Part shown: piece after piece, positions 38,659 through 47,962 of the stretch
Numbering within the stretch: the stretch's first letter is position 1
Layout of the letters: every line of letters begins with the position of its first letter
Assembly: GCF_002091715.1 (NCBI RefSeq)
Contig: NZ_BDAG01000004.1
Location: 124,001-188,000, forward strand
Origin: Pseudomonas migulae NBRC 103157
Lineage (GTDB): Bacteria; Pseudomonadota; Gammaproteobacteria; Pseudomonadales; Pseudomonadaceae
Direction of reading: 5' to 3'
Length of the DNA stretch: 64,000 bases
Made by a program: the position numbers and the translations under genes
Notes under the pieces: generated by a model
Database searches by the model: none
The model's input: the letters and a program-made list of their open reading frames with translations, nothing else
Told to the model about the DNA's origin: nothing

Positions 38659-39648
38659 ATGGTCACCAAGAACCTCCAAGACTCATCCCTACCCCAGTGG
38701 CCCGAGGCCGCACAAACCCTGATGGCGCTGATGCATGCCCAAGGCGAAGTCGCACGCCTGAGCGAACGCGAACAGCTGTTCAGTTCTCTGCTGGTCAGCG
38801 TCAACGCGGTGCTTTGGGCTTTCAACTGGGAAACCCGTCAGGTGCTCTACGTGAGCCCCGCCTATGAGCGGATCTTCGGCCGTTCCGCAGGCCTGTTGCT
38901 GTCCGACTCCAACCAGTGGCGTGACAGCATTTACCCTGACGATCTGGAGTACGCCGAACGCAGCCTCGCCGAAGTGCTGGAAAAAGGCGCCGTTGAAGAC
39001 CGCGAGTACCGCATCATCGCCGCCGACGGCCAGGTTCGCTGGCTCAGTGACAAGTGCTTCATCAACCGTCAGGCCGAACCGGGCCAGCCGCTGATCATTG
39101 TCGGCATTGCCGAAGACATCACCGAAAAGAAGCAGATGGAAAGCGAGCTGCATCGCCTGGCCACCACCGACGTCCTGACCCAGAGCAGCAATCGCCGGCA
39201 CTTCTTCGACTGCGCCCATCATGAGTTCGAACTGGCGCGCCAACAGGGCGCGCCGCTGGCGTTTCTGCTGCTGGACATCGATGACTTCAAGGTGATCAAC
39301 GACACCTACGGTCACCCGGAAGGCGACAACGTACTGCAACACGTCGCCGAGACCGGTCGCGGGGCGTTGCGTCGCGGCGATGTGTTTGGACGAATCGGTG
39401 GCGAGGAATTCGCCGCGGTGTTTCCCGGCTGTGCGCCCGACATGGCCATGCAAGTGGCCGAGCGTCTGCAACGGGAGATTCAGCGATTGAGCTTCACCCA
39501 TGGCCACCAGACATTCGGCATCACCGTCAGCCAGGGCTTGACCAGCCTGACCGCCGAGGATGAAAGCATCGAGAGCCTGTTTGCCCGGGCGGACGCGGCG
39601 ATGTATGAAGCGAAGCGCCAGGGCAAGAACCGGATCATATCCGGCTGA
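38659..39648 (+). CDS. PAS-GGDEF diguanylate cyclase
   Basis: A 329-residue soluble protein. A PAS/PAC sensor fills about 45-165 (YVSPAYERIFGR, then VGIAEDITEKKQ), followed by GGDEF with FGRIGGEEFAAVFPG, the active GGEEF form. The allosteric inhibitory RxxD site is not obvious before it. I start at the ATG of MVTKNLQ; GTG or TTG starts up to 15 bases earlier are open. Expected to make c-di-GMP in response to a small-molecule or redox cue. Confidence 0.85.
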   Translation: MVTKNLQDSSLPQWPEAAQTLMALMHAQGEVARLSEREQLFSSLLVSVNAVLWAFNWETRQVLYVSPAYERIFGRSAGLLLSDSNQWRDSIYPDDLEYAERSLAEVLEKGAVEDREYRIIAADGQVRWLSDKCFINRQAEPGQPLIIVGIAEDITEKKQMESELHRLATTDVLTQSSNRRHFFDCAHHEFELARQQGAPLAFLLLDIDDFKVINDTYGHPEGDNVLQHVAETGRGALRRGDVFGRIGGEEFAAVFPGCAPDMAMQVAERLQREIQRLSFTHGHQTFGITVSQGLTSLTAEDESIESLFARADAAMYEAKRQGKNRIISG

Positions 39649-39654
39649 CACCTC

Positions 39655-39745
39655 CTGTAGGAGCCGGCTTGCTGGCGATGGCATCACCGCGGTAAATCAG
39701 CCACACCGCTTTGCCCGGATCGCCAGCAAGCCGGCTCCTACAGGG
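39655..39745. repeat. Inverted REP pair (GCCGGCTTGCTGGCGAT class)
   Basis: Facing copies at 39655-39680 and 39719-39744 between two convergent genes. Confidence 0.9.
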
Positions 39746-39758
39746 TTTGGGGTCAGGT

Positions 39759-40979
39759 TTATTTTTTGCGCAAACGCATCAACTCCGGCAAGCCAATCTT
39801 GAGCAACCGCGCCGGCCGGCTCTTGGCCAGCACCTCAATGCCCTCATGCTCGGTCAGACGCGCCATCTGCGCCGCCATGTTCATCACCAGAGCCTCGCGG
39901 GAGTAAACCCCGCCACCGAGTTGGTACACCGCCGCAATCAGCTCTCGCAGCTCCAGGGGCAAGCGCCAGCGGGTGCGCAGCGCGGAACCGTACGCCGCGC
40001 CGAATTCAGCGAGGGCATCACCCACCTCCTCCCATTCATCCAACTCACCGCCGGCCTGTTTCCATTCCTGCAAACAGCGCAGCAACGCCAGATCACCCAG
40101 GCGATGCAACATCCCGGCGCAATAGCACCGCTCCTGATCCAGATCCAGCAAGCGCGCCAGTGTCCGGGCATATTCGGCGGTGTGCAGCGACAGCTCCCAA
40201 TAACGTTCGGCATAGTCCGCCAATAATGGATCACTAAGCCGTGCACTGCGCTTGAGCGCCAACCCCAGAATCAGGTTCATGCTCTGCCCGCTGCCCAGCC
40301 GATGCAACGCCTGGGACAGGGTTTGCACGGCGACGCCATGATGCTGGGCCGCGCTGTTGGCGGCAGCGATCAGGACTGCGGTGATCTGTGGATCAATGCG
40401 GATTTCATCTTCCAGGAGTTTCAGGTCAAGGCCGTTTGGATTAAGGCTACGCTTGACCGCCAGTTGCACGTCGGTCATCAGCGGCGCACCGTCGGCAAAC
40501 TCACGACGACGCTCCAGGTACGTCGACAAGGTCATGCCGGGCGCCAACGTCGGCACTTCACAAGACACCTCTTCACCGGCGTTCAGCAGCAGATCCTGCA
40601 GACGGAGGGTCAGGCTTTCCATGTTCAGGGGTTTAGTCAGGTACGCTGCAGGCGCCAAGGGCAACGCTTCGCGCACACTGGCACTGTCGTTGCGGCTGCT
40701 CATCAGAATAAAGGGCAGCGGCGGATTGCGTTTGCGCTGGCGGACACTGCGCAAGACATTCAAGCCATCGACACCGGGCAACTCCCAGTCGACGATCACC
40801 AAGTCGTAAGGATTTTCCGCCAGCAACTCCAGCGCCTGCTGACCATCGGCACACAGGTCGAGGCGCGCATCACAACGCACATTCAACAGCACCTGCTTGA
40901 GCAGGTCGCGGGACCAGGGATCAGCCTCGGCGATCAGCACACGTGGTACAGCGGGTAAAACCACAGCAGTCATTTGCAC
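39759..40979 (-). CDS. Response regulator with HDOD output domain
   Basis: A 406-residue two-domain regulator. A receiver (about 12-130) has the phosphate acceptor Asp64 in LVIVDWELPG and the conserved Lys in YLTKPLNM. An HDOD domain (about 185-375) follows, with NPNGLDLKLLEDEIRIDP and GMLHRLGDLALLR. HDOD proteins lack HD-type catalysis and act in signalling. No partner kinase is adjacent; the upstream c-di-GMP genes suggest a link to that network. Confidence 0.85.
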   Translation of the reverse strand: MQMTAVVLPAVPRVLIAEADPWSRDLLKQVLLNVRCDARLDLCADGQQALELLAENPYDLVIVDWELPGVDGLNVLRSVRQRKRNPPLPFILMSSRNDSASVREALPLAPAAYLTKPLNMESLTLRLQDLLLNAGEEVSCEVPTLAPGMTLSTYLERRREFADGAPLMTDVQLAVKRSLNPNGLDLKLLEDEIRIDPQITAVLIAAANSAAQHHGVAVQTLSQALHRLGSGQSMNLILGLALKRSARLSDPLLADYAERYWELSLHTAEYARTLARLLDLDQERCYCAGMLHRLGDLALLRCLQEWKQAGGELDEWEEVGDALAEFGAAYGSALRTRWRLPLELRELIAAVYQLGGGVYSREALVMNMAAQMARLTEHEGIEVLAKSRPARLLKIGLPELMRLRKK

Positions 40980-41052
40980 ACTCCATCAGCAATGCTTGCA
41001 CCTTAGTCAATGCTGGCCACTCGATACAGCGCGTTGTGTTTCTGGTGGCGTA

Positions 41053-41078
41053 AAAAAACCCGCCGAAGCGGGTTTTTT
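41053..41078 (-). terminator. Intrinsic terminator of gabT
   Basis: AAAAAACCCGC, loop CGAA, GCGGGTTTTTT: a strong bidirectional hairpin 22 bases after the gabT stop. Confidence 0.92.
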
Positions 41079-41099
41079 GTCGATCAGCTCACAAATCGA

Positions 41100-42377
41100 T
41101 CAGAGCTCCGAGAAGCACTCTTCGATGATCGCCAGACCTTTGTCCAGTTGCTCGTCCGGCGAAGTCAGCGGTACCAGCACGCGCAGAACGTTGCCATAAG
41201 TGCCGCAGGACAGCAGGATCAGGCCTTTTTCGCGAGCCTTGGCCACAACGGCGGCTACCGCTGGAGCGTTCGGCTTGTGGCTGTCGCCGTCAACGAACAG
41301 CTCGACCGCGATCATCGCGCCCAGGGCACGGACTTCGCCGATGACCGGGTACTTGGCCTGGATGGCCTTGAGGCCAGTGACCAGACGCTCGCCGACAGCC
41401 TTGCAGCGGTCCAGCAGGTGCTCTTCTTCGAACACTTCCATCACGGCCAGGGCCGCGGCGCAAGCGATCGGGCTACCGGCGTAGGTGCCGCCCAGGCCGC
41501 CTGGAGCGATGGCGTCCATGTATTCGGCCTTGCCGCACACACCGGCCAGCGGGAAGCCGCCAGCGATGGATTTGGCGAAGGTGGTCAGGTCGGCAGCAAC
41601 GCCCATCTGCTCCATGGCGAAGAAAGTACCGGTACGGCCAGCGCCAGTTTGCACTTCGTCAGCGATCAACAGGATGCCGTGCTGGTCGCACAGAGCGCGC
41701 AGGCGCTTCATGAACTCTTTAGGCGCGACGTAGAAACCGCCTTCGCCCTGAACCGGCTCGATGATGATGGCAGCGATGTCACGCGGCTCGGCGTCGTTCT
41801 TGAAGATGCGTTCGATGCTGGCGATCGAATCGTCGATGCTCACACCGTGCAGTTCGTTCGGGTACAGCGCGCGGAAGATGCCGCCTGGCATCAGGCCCAT
41901 GCCGGCCGAGTAAGGCACGACTTTACCGGTCAGGCCCAGGGTCATCATGGTGCGACCGTGGTAAGCGCCGGTGAAGGCGATCACGCCGGCACGGCCAGTG
42001 GCAGCACGGGCGATTTTCACGGCGTTTTCTACGGCTTCGGAACCGGTGGTCACCAGCAGGGTTTTCTTGGCGAAATCACCTGGTACCTTGGCGTTGATTT
42101 TTTCGCACACTTCTACGTACGGCTCGTAAGCCAGTACCTGAAAGCAAGTGTGGGTCAGCTTGTTCAGCTGCTCGGTCACCGCTGCGATGATTTTCGGGTG
42201 CACGTGACCGGTATTCAGCACGGCGATACCGCCGGCGAAGTCGATGAACTCGCGACCTTCAACGTCGGTCACGGTGGCGTTCTTCGCGTGGTCGGCGAAG
42301 ATCGGGTGAATCTGGCCAACACCGCGTGGTACAGCGGCTTCGCGGCGTTTCATCAGGGATGCGTTAGTCTTGCTCAT
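41100..42377 (-). CDS. gabT: 4-aminobutyrate aminotransferase
   Basis: A 425-residue class III aminotransferase that turns GABA and 2-oxoglutarate into succinate semialdehyde and glutamate. IADEVQTGAGRTGTFFAME carries the cofactor aspartate; TTFAKSIAGGFPLAG holds the Schiff-base lysine; TGSEAVENAVKIAR binds the phosphate. I start at MSKTNASL, five codons inside the longest frame. Its partner gabD lies about 200 bases upstream on the same strand. Confidence 0.93.
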   Translation of the reverse strand: MSKTNASLMKRREAAVPRGVGQIHPIFADHAKNATVTDVEGREFIDFAGGIAVLNTGHVHPKIIAAVTEQLNKLTHTCFQVLAYEPYVEVCEKINAKVPGDFAKKTLLVTTGSEAVENAVKIARAATGRAGVIAFTGAYHGRTMMTLGLTGKVVPYSAGMGLMPGGIFRALYPNELHGVSIDDSIASIERIFKNDAEPRDIAAIIIEPVQGEGGFYVAPKEFMKRLRALCDQHGILLIADEVQTGAGRTGTFFAMEQMGVAADLTTFAKSIAGGFPLAGVCGKAEYMDAIAPGGLGGTYAGSPIACAAALAVMEVFEEEHLLDRCKAVGERLVTGLKAIQAKYPVIGEVRALGAMIAVELFVDGDSHKPNAPAVAAVVAKAREKGLILLSCGTYGNVLRVLVPLTSPDEQLDKGLAIIEECFSEL

Positions 42378-42577
42378 AAAGTCCTCATTCACCGCTCATC
42401 GGGCGGCGTGGTTCAAGGAAAATGCGGCGGGGTGCAACGGCGACAGCATGCGATGATCGACTGCCACAGCGTTCCCGGCCACAGAGAAAATTCCGGTTGA
42501 AGCGCGCAAAGGGTCAGCGCTCTCGTGCCCTTTGCGCTTGAAGCAAAATGCCTTGCCGTGGCCTATCTGTTACGAGA

Positions 42578-44020
42578 TTAGATGCCCAGGCAGAGGTATT
42601 TGATTTCCAGGTAATCTTCGATGCCGTACTTGGAGCCTTCACGGCCCAGGCCCGACGCCTTGATGCCGCCGAACGGCGCGACTTCGTTGGAGATCAGCCC
42701 GGTGTTGACGCCGACCATACCGTATTCCAGCGCTTCGGCCACACGGAACACACGGCCCAGGTCGCGAGCGTAGAAGTACGAGGCCAGACCGAACTCGGTG
42801 TCGTTCGACATCGCAATCACTTCGGCTTCGTCTTTGAAGCGGAACAGCGGCGCCAATGGACCGAAAGTTTCTTCCTTGGCCACAGCTGCGTTCTTCGGCA
42901 CGTTGGTCAGGATGGTCGGCTCGAAGAAGTTGCCTTCCATGCTCTTGCCGCCGGACAGCACGGTGGCGCCTTTGGAAACGGCGTCAGCAATGTGCTCTTG
43001 AACCTTGGCCACGGCTTTTTCGTCGATCAGCGGACCGGTGGTGGTGCCTTCTTCGAGACCGTTGCCGATCTTGAGTTTGGACACCGCCACTTTCAGCTTC
43101 TCGGCGAACGCGTCGTAGACCGAATCCTGAATGTACAGACGGTTGGCGCAGACGCAGGTCTGGCCGTTGTTGCGGTATTTGGAAATGATCGCGCCTTCGA
43201 CGGCCTTATCCAGGTCCGCGTCGTCGAACACGATGAACGGCGCGTTACCGCCCAGCTCCAGGGAGACTTTCTTGATGTCCTTGGCGCATTCAGCCATCAG
43301 CTGACGACCGATTTCGGTCGAGCCAGTGAACGACAGTTTGCGCACGATCGGGTTGCTGGTCAGCTCGCTGCCGATGTCGCCGGCACTGCCGGACACAACG
43401 CTGAATACGCCAGCAGGAATGCCGGCACGCTGGGCCAGTTCAGCCAGAGCGAATGCGGAAAACGGAGTTTGCGAAGCAGGCTTGAGCACCATGGTGCAAC
43501 CGGCGGCCAGGGCCGGGCCGGCTTTACGGGTGATCATCGCGGCCGGGAAGTTCCACGGGGTAATTGCCGCGGTCACGCCGATTGGCTGCTTGATCACGAT
43601 CAAGCGCTTGTCTGGCTGGTGGCCCGGAATCACGTCACCGTAGACGCGCTTGGCTTCTTCGGCGAACCACTCGATAAAGGAGGCGGCGTAAACGATTTCG
43701 CCCTTGGCTTCAGCCAACGGCTTGCCCTGCTCCATGGTCATCAAGCGAGCCAGGTCGTCCTGGTTCTCGATGATCAGCTCGAACCAGCGACGCAGCTTGT
43801 TCGCACGGTCCTTGGCGGTCAGTGCACGCCAAGCCGGCAGCGCTTTGTCAGCAGCTTCGATCGCACGGCGGGTTTCGGCAGCGCCCATTTTCGGCACGGT
43901 GCCCAGAATTTCGCCCGTTGCCGGGTTGTTGACCTTGATCGTCTGACCATTGTCCGCATCGACCCAAGCGCCATCGATGAAGGCTTGCTGGCGGAACAAC
44001 TGGGTGTCTTTAAGCTGCAT
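42578..44020 (-). CDS. gabD: Succinate-semialdehyde dehydrogenase (NADP+)
   Basis: A 480-residue aldehyde dehydrogenase completing GABA breakdown to succinate. FTGSTEIGRQLM is the coenzyme loop, LELGGNAPFIVFDDADLD holds the general-base glutamate, and NNGQTCVCANRLY holds the nucleophilic cysteine. I start at MQLKDTQLF. The 180-base gap to gabT has no terminator, so the two are probably one operon. Confidence 0.93.
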   Translation of the reverse strand: MQLKDTQLFRQQAFIDGAWVDADNGQTIKVNNPATGEILGTVPKMGAAETRRAIEAADKALPAWRALTAKDRANKLRRWFELIIENQDDLARLMTMEQGKPLAEAKGEIVYAASFIEWFAEEAKRVYGDVIPGHQPDKRLIVIKQPIGVTAAITPWNFPAAMITRKAGPALAAGCTMVLKPASQTPFSAFALAELAQRAGIPAGVFSVVSGSAGDIGSELTSNPIVRKLSFTGSTEIGRQLMAECAKDIKKVSLELGGNAPFIVFDDADLDKAVEGAIISKYRNNGQTCVCANRLYIQDSVYDAFAEKLKVAVSKLKIGNGLEEGTTTGPLIDEKAVAKVQEHIADAVSKGATVLSGGKSMEGNFFEPTILTNVPKNAAVAKEETFGPLAPLFRFKDEAEVIAMSNDTEFGLASYFYARDLGRVFRVAEALEYGMVGVNTGLISNEVAPFGGIKASGLGREGSKYGIEDYLEIKYLCLGI

Positions 44021-44368
44021 GTCGGCTTTCCTTAACAGCACCGCGGCAGGCGCGGAGCAAATTATGATTGTAGAAAGGCGCCTGAAAGGCTGCCGTCAGG
44101 GAAATCATTCACCGGGCTGAAGCACATAAATAGCGCACGGAATGAACTCGTGCGGTTCAGCACCCAGACAAGAGCGTTTGAAATCTCAAACGAATCCTAG
44201 GATCAAAGGGGTTAAAGGACAATAGGCTGTTCGAAAAAAAGAACGAAAACGCCGCATTTGCCCAATTTTTCTGATCAACGTAGCAAACGCAGGTTACGCT
44301 TTGAAAAAGCGCAGTCGATTCAGCAGCATGGACGCCCGCAGTGCATATGAGTATCATGGCGCCCGCTT
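44021..44368. other. Intergenic region between gabD and tRNA-Arg
   Basis: It should hold the gabD promoter on the minus strand and the tRNA promoter on the plus strand. I see no gene and no clear consensus boxes. Confidence 0.4.
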
Positions 44369-44445
44369 GCACCAGTAGCTCAGCTGGATAGAGTACTGCC
44401 CTCCGAAGGCAGGGGTCGTGGGTTCGAATCCCGCCTGGTGCACCA
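44369..44445 (+). tRNA. tRNA-Arg(CCG)
   Basis: A 77-base cloverleaf. The acceptor stem is GCACCAG with CTGGTGC, the D-arm AGCTCAGCTGGATAGAGT, the anticodon arm CTGCC-CTCCGAA-GGCAG with anticodon CCG, the T-arm GTGGGTTCGAATCCCGC, then A and an encoded CCA. Its 3' end is the integration site of the island that follows. Confidence 0.97.
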
Positions 44446-44448
44446 TAT
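44432..44448 (+). other. attL: left core in the tRNA 3' end
   Basis: CGCCTGGTGCACCATAT at the tRNA end reappears at 61870-61885 as CGCCTGGGCACCATAT, one base shorter. The tRNA copy is intact and functional. Confidence 0.75.
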
Positions 44449-44489
44449 AGCAGTCTAGACCTGTCTCAGACAGTCTACAAAACACCCCA

Positions 44490-44520
44490 AGAAGCCCGCC
44501 CTGTGCGGGCTTTCTTGTTT
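44490..44520 (+). terminator. Terminator after tRNA-Arg
   Basis: AAGCCCGC pairs with GCGGGCTT (44492-44512) followed by TCTTGTTT. Confidence 0.8.
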
Positions 44521-44558
44521 CTGGCTATCCATCCCTGTCTACCCCTATAACTTCACGC

Positions 44559-44610
44559 CGTGTATGCCCACGTGTATGCTTTGAGATTCATTGAACTGGA
44601 GGCATACACG
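44559..44610. repeat. Integrase arm-type sites, left
   Basis: Two direct copies of CGTGTATGC (44559-44567, 44571-44579) and one inverted copy (44602-44610) just before the integrase start. The 21-base block 44559-44579 recurs exactly at 61786-61806. Confidence 0.8.
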
Positions 44611-44612
44611 CA

Positions 44613-45848
44613 GTGAAGCGTACTGAAATCAAACGCCGCCCATTGGCCGACACTACTCTTGCAGGCTTGGAGCCAGAGAATGCTACGTATCGGGAGCAAG
44701 ACGGCAACGGCTTGTATTTTCGGGTCAAGGCAAATGGGCAGAAGTCGTGGGAGTTGCGCTACAAAAAACCAGATGGGAAATGGTCCTGGCTGGGCCTAGG
44801 CGGTTACCCCGAAATCAGTGGCTCGCTAGCCAGGCAGAAGGCAGCGCAGCTGCGGGATGACGCATCGACTGGTAAAAATCCTTTAGTCAGTAAGCAGGCT
44901 CGCAGGATTGCTGACCGGGTGGCTGCCAACAACACTTTCGAAGCATTAGGGCGCGAATGGTTTGAGGCTAGGCGCTCAAGCTGGGAAGCCGGCACGTCCC
45001 GTCGAGTCCTTGGTGCCCTGGAGCTTCACGTGTTTCCCGTTTTCGGCAAACGCATCTACACAGAAATACTTCCCCTTGAATGGATGGAGTTTCTGCGCGG
45101 CATGGAGCAGAAAGGGATCATTGAGCAAATGGGCAGAGTTCGGGCCTTCTGCAAAGAGATCTACGACTTGGCACGCGTGACAGGCCGAGCGATCCACAAC
45201 CCCCTTGAGGGCCTCAATAAATTTCTACAGACACGCAGTGCTGAAAATTATGCACACGTATCAATAGAAGAGTTGCCTGCATTACTTCGTGCTATCAACT
45301 CTTACCCTCACGCGAAGGATGTCCGTCTAGGTCTCCGCTTGCTCGCCTTATTAGCGGCACGCCCGAGTGAGATTCGAGAGGCACGCTGGTCAGAAATCGA
45401 CCTCAACAAAATGCTATGGACGATTCCAGCCGAGCGAATGAAGCGTCGTCGCGAGCACGTAGTGCCTCTATCTCGCCAGGCCATTGAAGCGATAACGGAG
45501 CTGCGCACGCTGACAGGGGCATACCCTCTTCTCTTCCCTGGCAGAAAAGATCGAACCATCCCCCGTAGCAATACCGTCTTTCTGATGGCGCTGCGCAGAC
45601 TGGGATACGCGGGCCGGCAAACTGGCCATGGCTTCCGCCATATCGCGAGCACGATCCTTAATGAACAGGGCTTTGACGAGAACCACATTGAGGCCCAGCT
45701 TTCTCACGTAAAAGAGGGAATTGCAGGGGTATACAACAAGGCGGTGTACCTGCCTCAGCGCAAAGTCATGATGCAGTGGTATGCAGATCATCTTGATGAG
45801 CTGGCAACTGGCAATGTCGTTCAAGTCCAATTTGGAAAGGTGATATGA
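44613..45848 (+). CDS. int: Tyrosine recombinase (integrase), P4 type
   Basis: A 411-residue integrase with the N-terminal DUF4102 arm-binding domain (GNGLYFRVKANGQKSWELRY), a core-binding SAM-like domain (about 100-190) and the catalytic domain. The catalytic arginine is in LLAARPSEIREARW, and GHGFRHIASTILNEQ with QLSHVKEGI precedes the nucleophile in YNKAVYLPQR. It inserts the element at tRNA-Arg. The start is a GTG directly after an inverted copy of its presumed arm site, so it may repress itself. Confidence 0.92.
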   Translation: MKRTEIKRRPLADTTLAGLEPENATYREQDGNGLYFRVKANGQKSWELRYKKPDGKWSWLGLGGYPEISGSLARQKAAQLRDDASTGKNPLVSKQARRIADRVAANNTFEALGREWFEARRSSWEAGTSRRVLGALELHVFPVFGKRIYTEILPLEWMEFLRGMEQKGIIEQMGRVRAFCKEIYDLARVTGRAIHNPLEGLNKFLQTRSAENYAHVSIEELPALLRAINSYPHAKDVRLGLRLLALLAARPSEIREARWSEIDLNKMLWTIPAERMKRRREHVVPLSRQAIEAITELRTLTGAYPLLFPGRKDRTIPRSNTVFLMALRRLGYAGRQTGHGFRHIASTILNEQGFDENHIEAQLSHVKEGIAGVYNKAVYLPQRKVMMQWYADHLDELATGNVVQVQFGKVI

Positions 45849-45878
45849 GGTTCCTTATCAATTCCCCCTCCAAAAACG

Positions 45879-46000
45879 GTGTTACGCGTGTTACTTGTGT
45901 AACGAAACTCTATAACTCATTGAATATAAAGAGTTTAGTTCACGTTACACGAAGAAATGGTCAGCGCTACACGACGTGTTGCGTGGTCGAGTCGTGTAAC
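45879..46000. repeat. Cluster of GTGTTAC/GTGTAAC repeats, left
   Basis: GTGTTAC at 45879 and 45888, GTGTAAC at 45897 and 45994, and GTTACAC at 45944, with imperfect copies near 45966. An inverted pair AAACTCT/AGAGTTT (45905-45938) lies inside. It fills the 243-base gap between int and the next gene. Confidence 0.7.
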
Positions 46001-46091
46001 AACATTTGCCCAGCCACCTCACTGTTGGTCGAGGAGGACCTATTCGTGAACCGCTGCATTCATAACGCCAAGCGGGGCAAAGGGGCGGTGA

Positions 46092-47012
46092 ATGGACGAT
46101 GAGAATATGCCGATCGGCCGTCTAGAGATTGCTGGCTTCGATGTCAGTAATTTGCTTTGGGAACTAGATGACATCGAACAGGCCGTGCGTGAGTTAGCGT
46201 TGTATTCGCCGTTTCGGGAGTATTTCAAAGAGGCGCTGGAGCTGGCCAATTACGCCACCTCATTCTGGCTTGAGGATGGCCGTTATCCTGATCGAGCAGG
46301 GTCGGTGGTCGCTACAATGTTTCGACTCCGCGACGAGATCGAAGAACATGCCAGCTACGCCGATGCAGCCTCACTGCCGAGTGTCATACGACGGTTTCAT
46401 AACATTGATCACAACGCTGCGGACTCGCAACTCGTGGCGACTTACACCCTAGTGCAGAGCATTCAAGCCATTCAAGTTCTCGCCAACTGGCTCTTTGAAA
46501 CGGAACTCTACGTCTTCGACCTTGACGCAGACCTCATAGCCCAAATGCAAGTAACAGATCCTAAGAAATATTGCGCACTGGCCGAAAAGGAGCGACTAAA
46601 GGATCCAGGCGGGGAAATTGACGCTCGTGAATCCTTCCGCACATTCATGGGCGATGCCGACAAGGCGATCATGCTAGCAAGTCTCTACAGACAAGTTGAG
46701 GACACCGACGTATCGAACGGTAATTTCAAAGTGGCTAATTTTCTAAGTGAGGCGCTGAGTAAAGCGTTTTCTGCCAAGGCCTCGCAAAGAGCCGCGGCGG
46801 CGGGCAAGGCCAACAGAAAGCCGGAGTCGGTAAAGCAGCAGGATGCCGCGAATCTTTTCGAGCGCATTCGCAGTGCGGCTGACCGTCACATTTTGGCCAA
46901 TCCTGCTATTTCAGAGCGGGAACTTAAAAAAGCTTTGGTAAAAAAAGAAGGCATAGCGTCTGAGCCTACCGTCAAAAAATACCTGGTTATAGGAGGATAC
47001 CTACCGCGATAA
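46092..47012 (+). CDS. Hypothetical satellite protein
   Basis: A 306-residue soluble protein, acidic in the first two thirds and basic near 235-260 (AKASQRAAAAGKANRKPESV). The last 50 residues (NPAISERELKKALVKKEGIA, then PTVKKYLVIGGYLPR) read like a small winged helix, so DNA binding is possible. It lies between int and alpA on the same strand. No family is recognised. Confidence 0.65.
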   Translation: MDDENMPIGRLEIAGFDVSNLLWELDDIEQAVRELALYSPFREYFKEALELANYATSFWLEDGRYPDRAGSVVATMFRLRDEIEEHASYADAASLPSVIRRFHNIDHNAADSQLVATYTLVQSIQAIQVLANWLFETELYVFDLDADLIAQMQVTDPKKYCALAEKERLKDPGGEIDARESFRTFMGDADKAIMLASLYRQVEDTDVSNGNFKVANFLSEALSKAFSAKASQRAAAAGKANRKPESVKQQDAANLFERIRSAADRHILANPAISERELKKALVKKEGIASEPTVKKYLVIGGYLPR

Positions 47013-47090
47013 TTTCAATCAAAACCAAACCGTGTTTGCTTTTTTCTCCCTCTCTAGTCTGTGCCTGTCTCTCACCATATAGGCACGACT

Positions 47091-47357
47091 ATGACATCCT
47101 CCATCCAAGCAATTAATACCAAATCCCCACCTCGCGACCCCGCGACAACCCTCATTCGTATCAACGAAGTCATTGCGATGGTAGGCCTTGCTCGCCCCAC
47201 CATCTACAAGCTCATGCAGCGCGCTGACTGCAACTTTCCCCTGCCCGTCAAATTGAGCAACAGCAACGCACGTGGCGCCCCTGTCGCCTGGGTTCTTTCC
47301 GAAGTGCAAGCATGGACACGAAGCCGCATCGAGGCGCGCGACCAGGTGGCCGCATGA
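47091..47357 (+). CDS. AlpA-family excisionase/regulator
   Basis: An 88-residue protein with a MerR-like winged helix: TLIRINEVIAMVGLARPTIY, then LMQRADCNFPLPVKL and AWVLSEVQAWTRSRI. AlpA-type proteins of P4-like elements control integrase expression and excision. I start at MTSSIQ because the longer frame lacks a ribosome site. Its stop overlaps the next start (ATGA). Confidence 0.87.
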   Translation: MTSSIQAINTKSPPRDPATTLIRINEVIAMVGLARPTIYKLMQRADCNFPLPVKLSNSNARGAPVAWVLSEVQAWTRSRIEARDQVAA

Positions 47358-47962
47358 AGCGCAACTACAGTCCATTCAAAGGGCCGTTTCTCGATTCCTA
47401 CAGCATCGGATTTCGCCTCTATCAGCCCGGGGCAATCAACTGGCGTCATCGCACCATCGCCGGCGTGAGCTGGAACGGGGAAGAACAAGAAGCCTTCTTT
47501 TTCAACCCTGATGGCCTGGTCCTTCCGCTTAAACCCAATCCGTGGGAATTGCCTGAACTGATCCGCCAAAACGCGGTACGCAGGGAGTTTTCCAGCATCC
47601 ACGGCACCGGCCATTTCGCGATGAAAGAGGGCCGTCGCACCGTCCTGAAATCGCTGGGTATGACCGACTGGGTCACCTACTGGCTGGTCGATCTATCGGC
47701 CGGATTCGCGAACGATCCGGCGGTATGGCGACACATCACTGAGCAGGATCTTGCCGAGGAAAAAACCGCAAGTGAGTGCCTGCACCGTGAAATGAAGTTG
47801 ACCTCGGATCTCACCAGCTATGTGGACGAATGCCTGACTCAGCAGCGCGAACTGCTTGCGGTAGAACATCGCCGACGGTGCGTCGAGGACAGCAAGATTT
47901 TGGCTTGGCTCAAAGGTGAAACAACACCGCCGCTGTTCACCAATATGCAGGAGGCGGCATGA
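47354..47962 (+). CDS. Hypothetical satellite protein
   Basis: A 202-residue protein starting MKRNYSPFKGPF, overlapped by four bases at both ends, so it sits in a tightly coupled operon from alpA onwards. No membrane segment. Tryptophan-rich in the middle (INWRHRTIAGVSWNGEEQ), helical in the last 70 residues. Function unknown. Confidence 0.7.
   Translation: MKRNYSPFKGPFLDSYSIGFRLYQPGAINWRHRTIAGVSWNGEEQEAFFFNPDGLVLPLKPNPWELPELIRQNAVRREFSSIHGTGHFAMKEGRRTVLKSLGMTDWVTYWLVDLSAGFANDPAVWRHITEQDLAEEKTASECLHREMKLTSDLTSYVDECLTQQRELLAVEHRRRCVEDSKILAWLKGETTPPLFTNMQEAA

Noticed and set aside
45845..46102. 85-codon open frame after int
   Set aside because: It covers the GTAACAC-type repeat cluster, has no ribosome site and overlaps the next gene; better read as a binding region.
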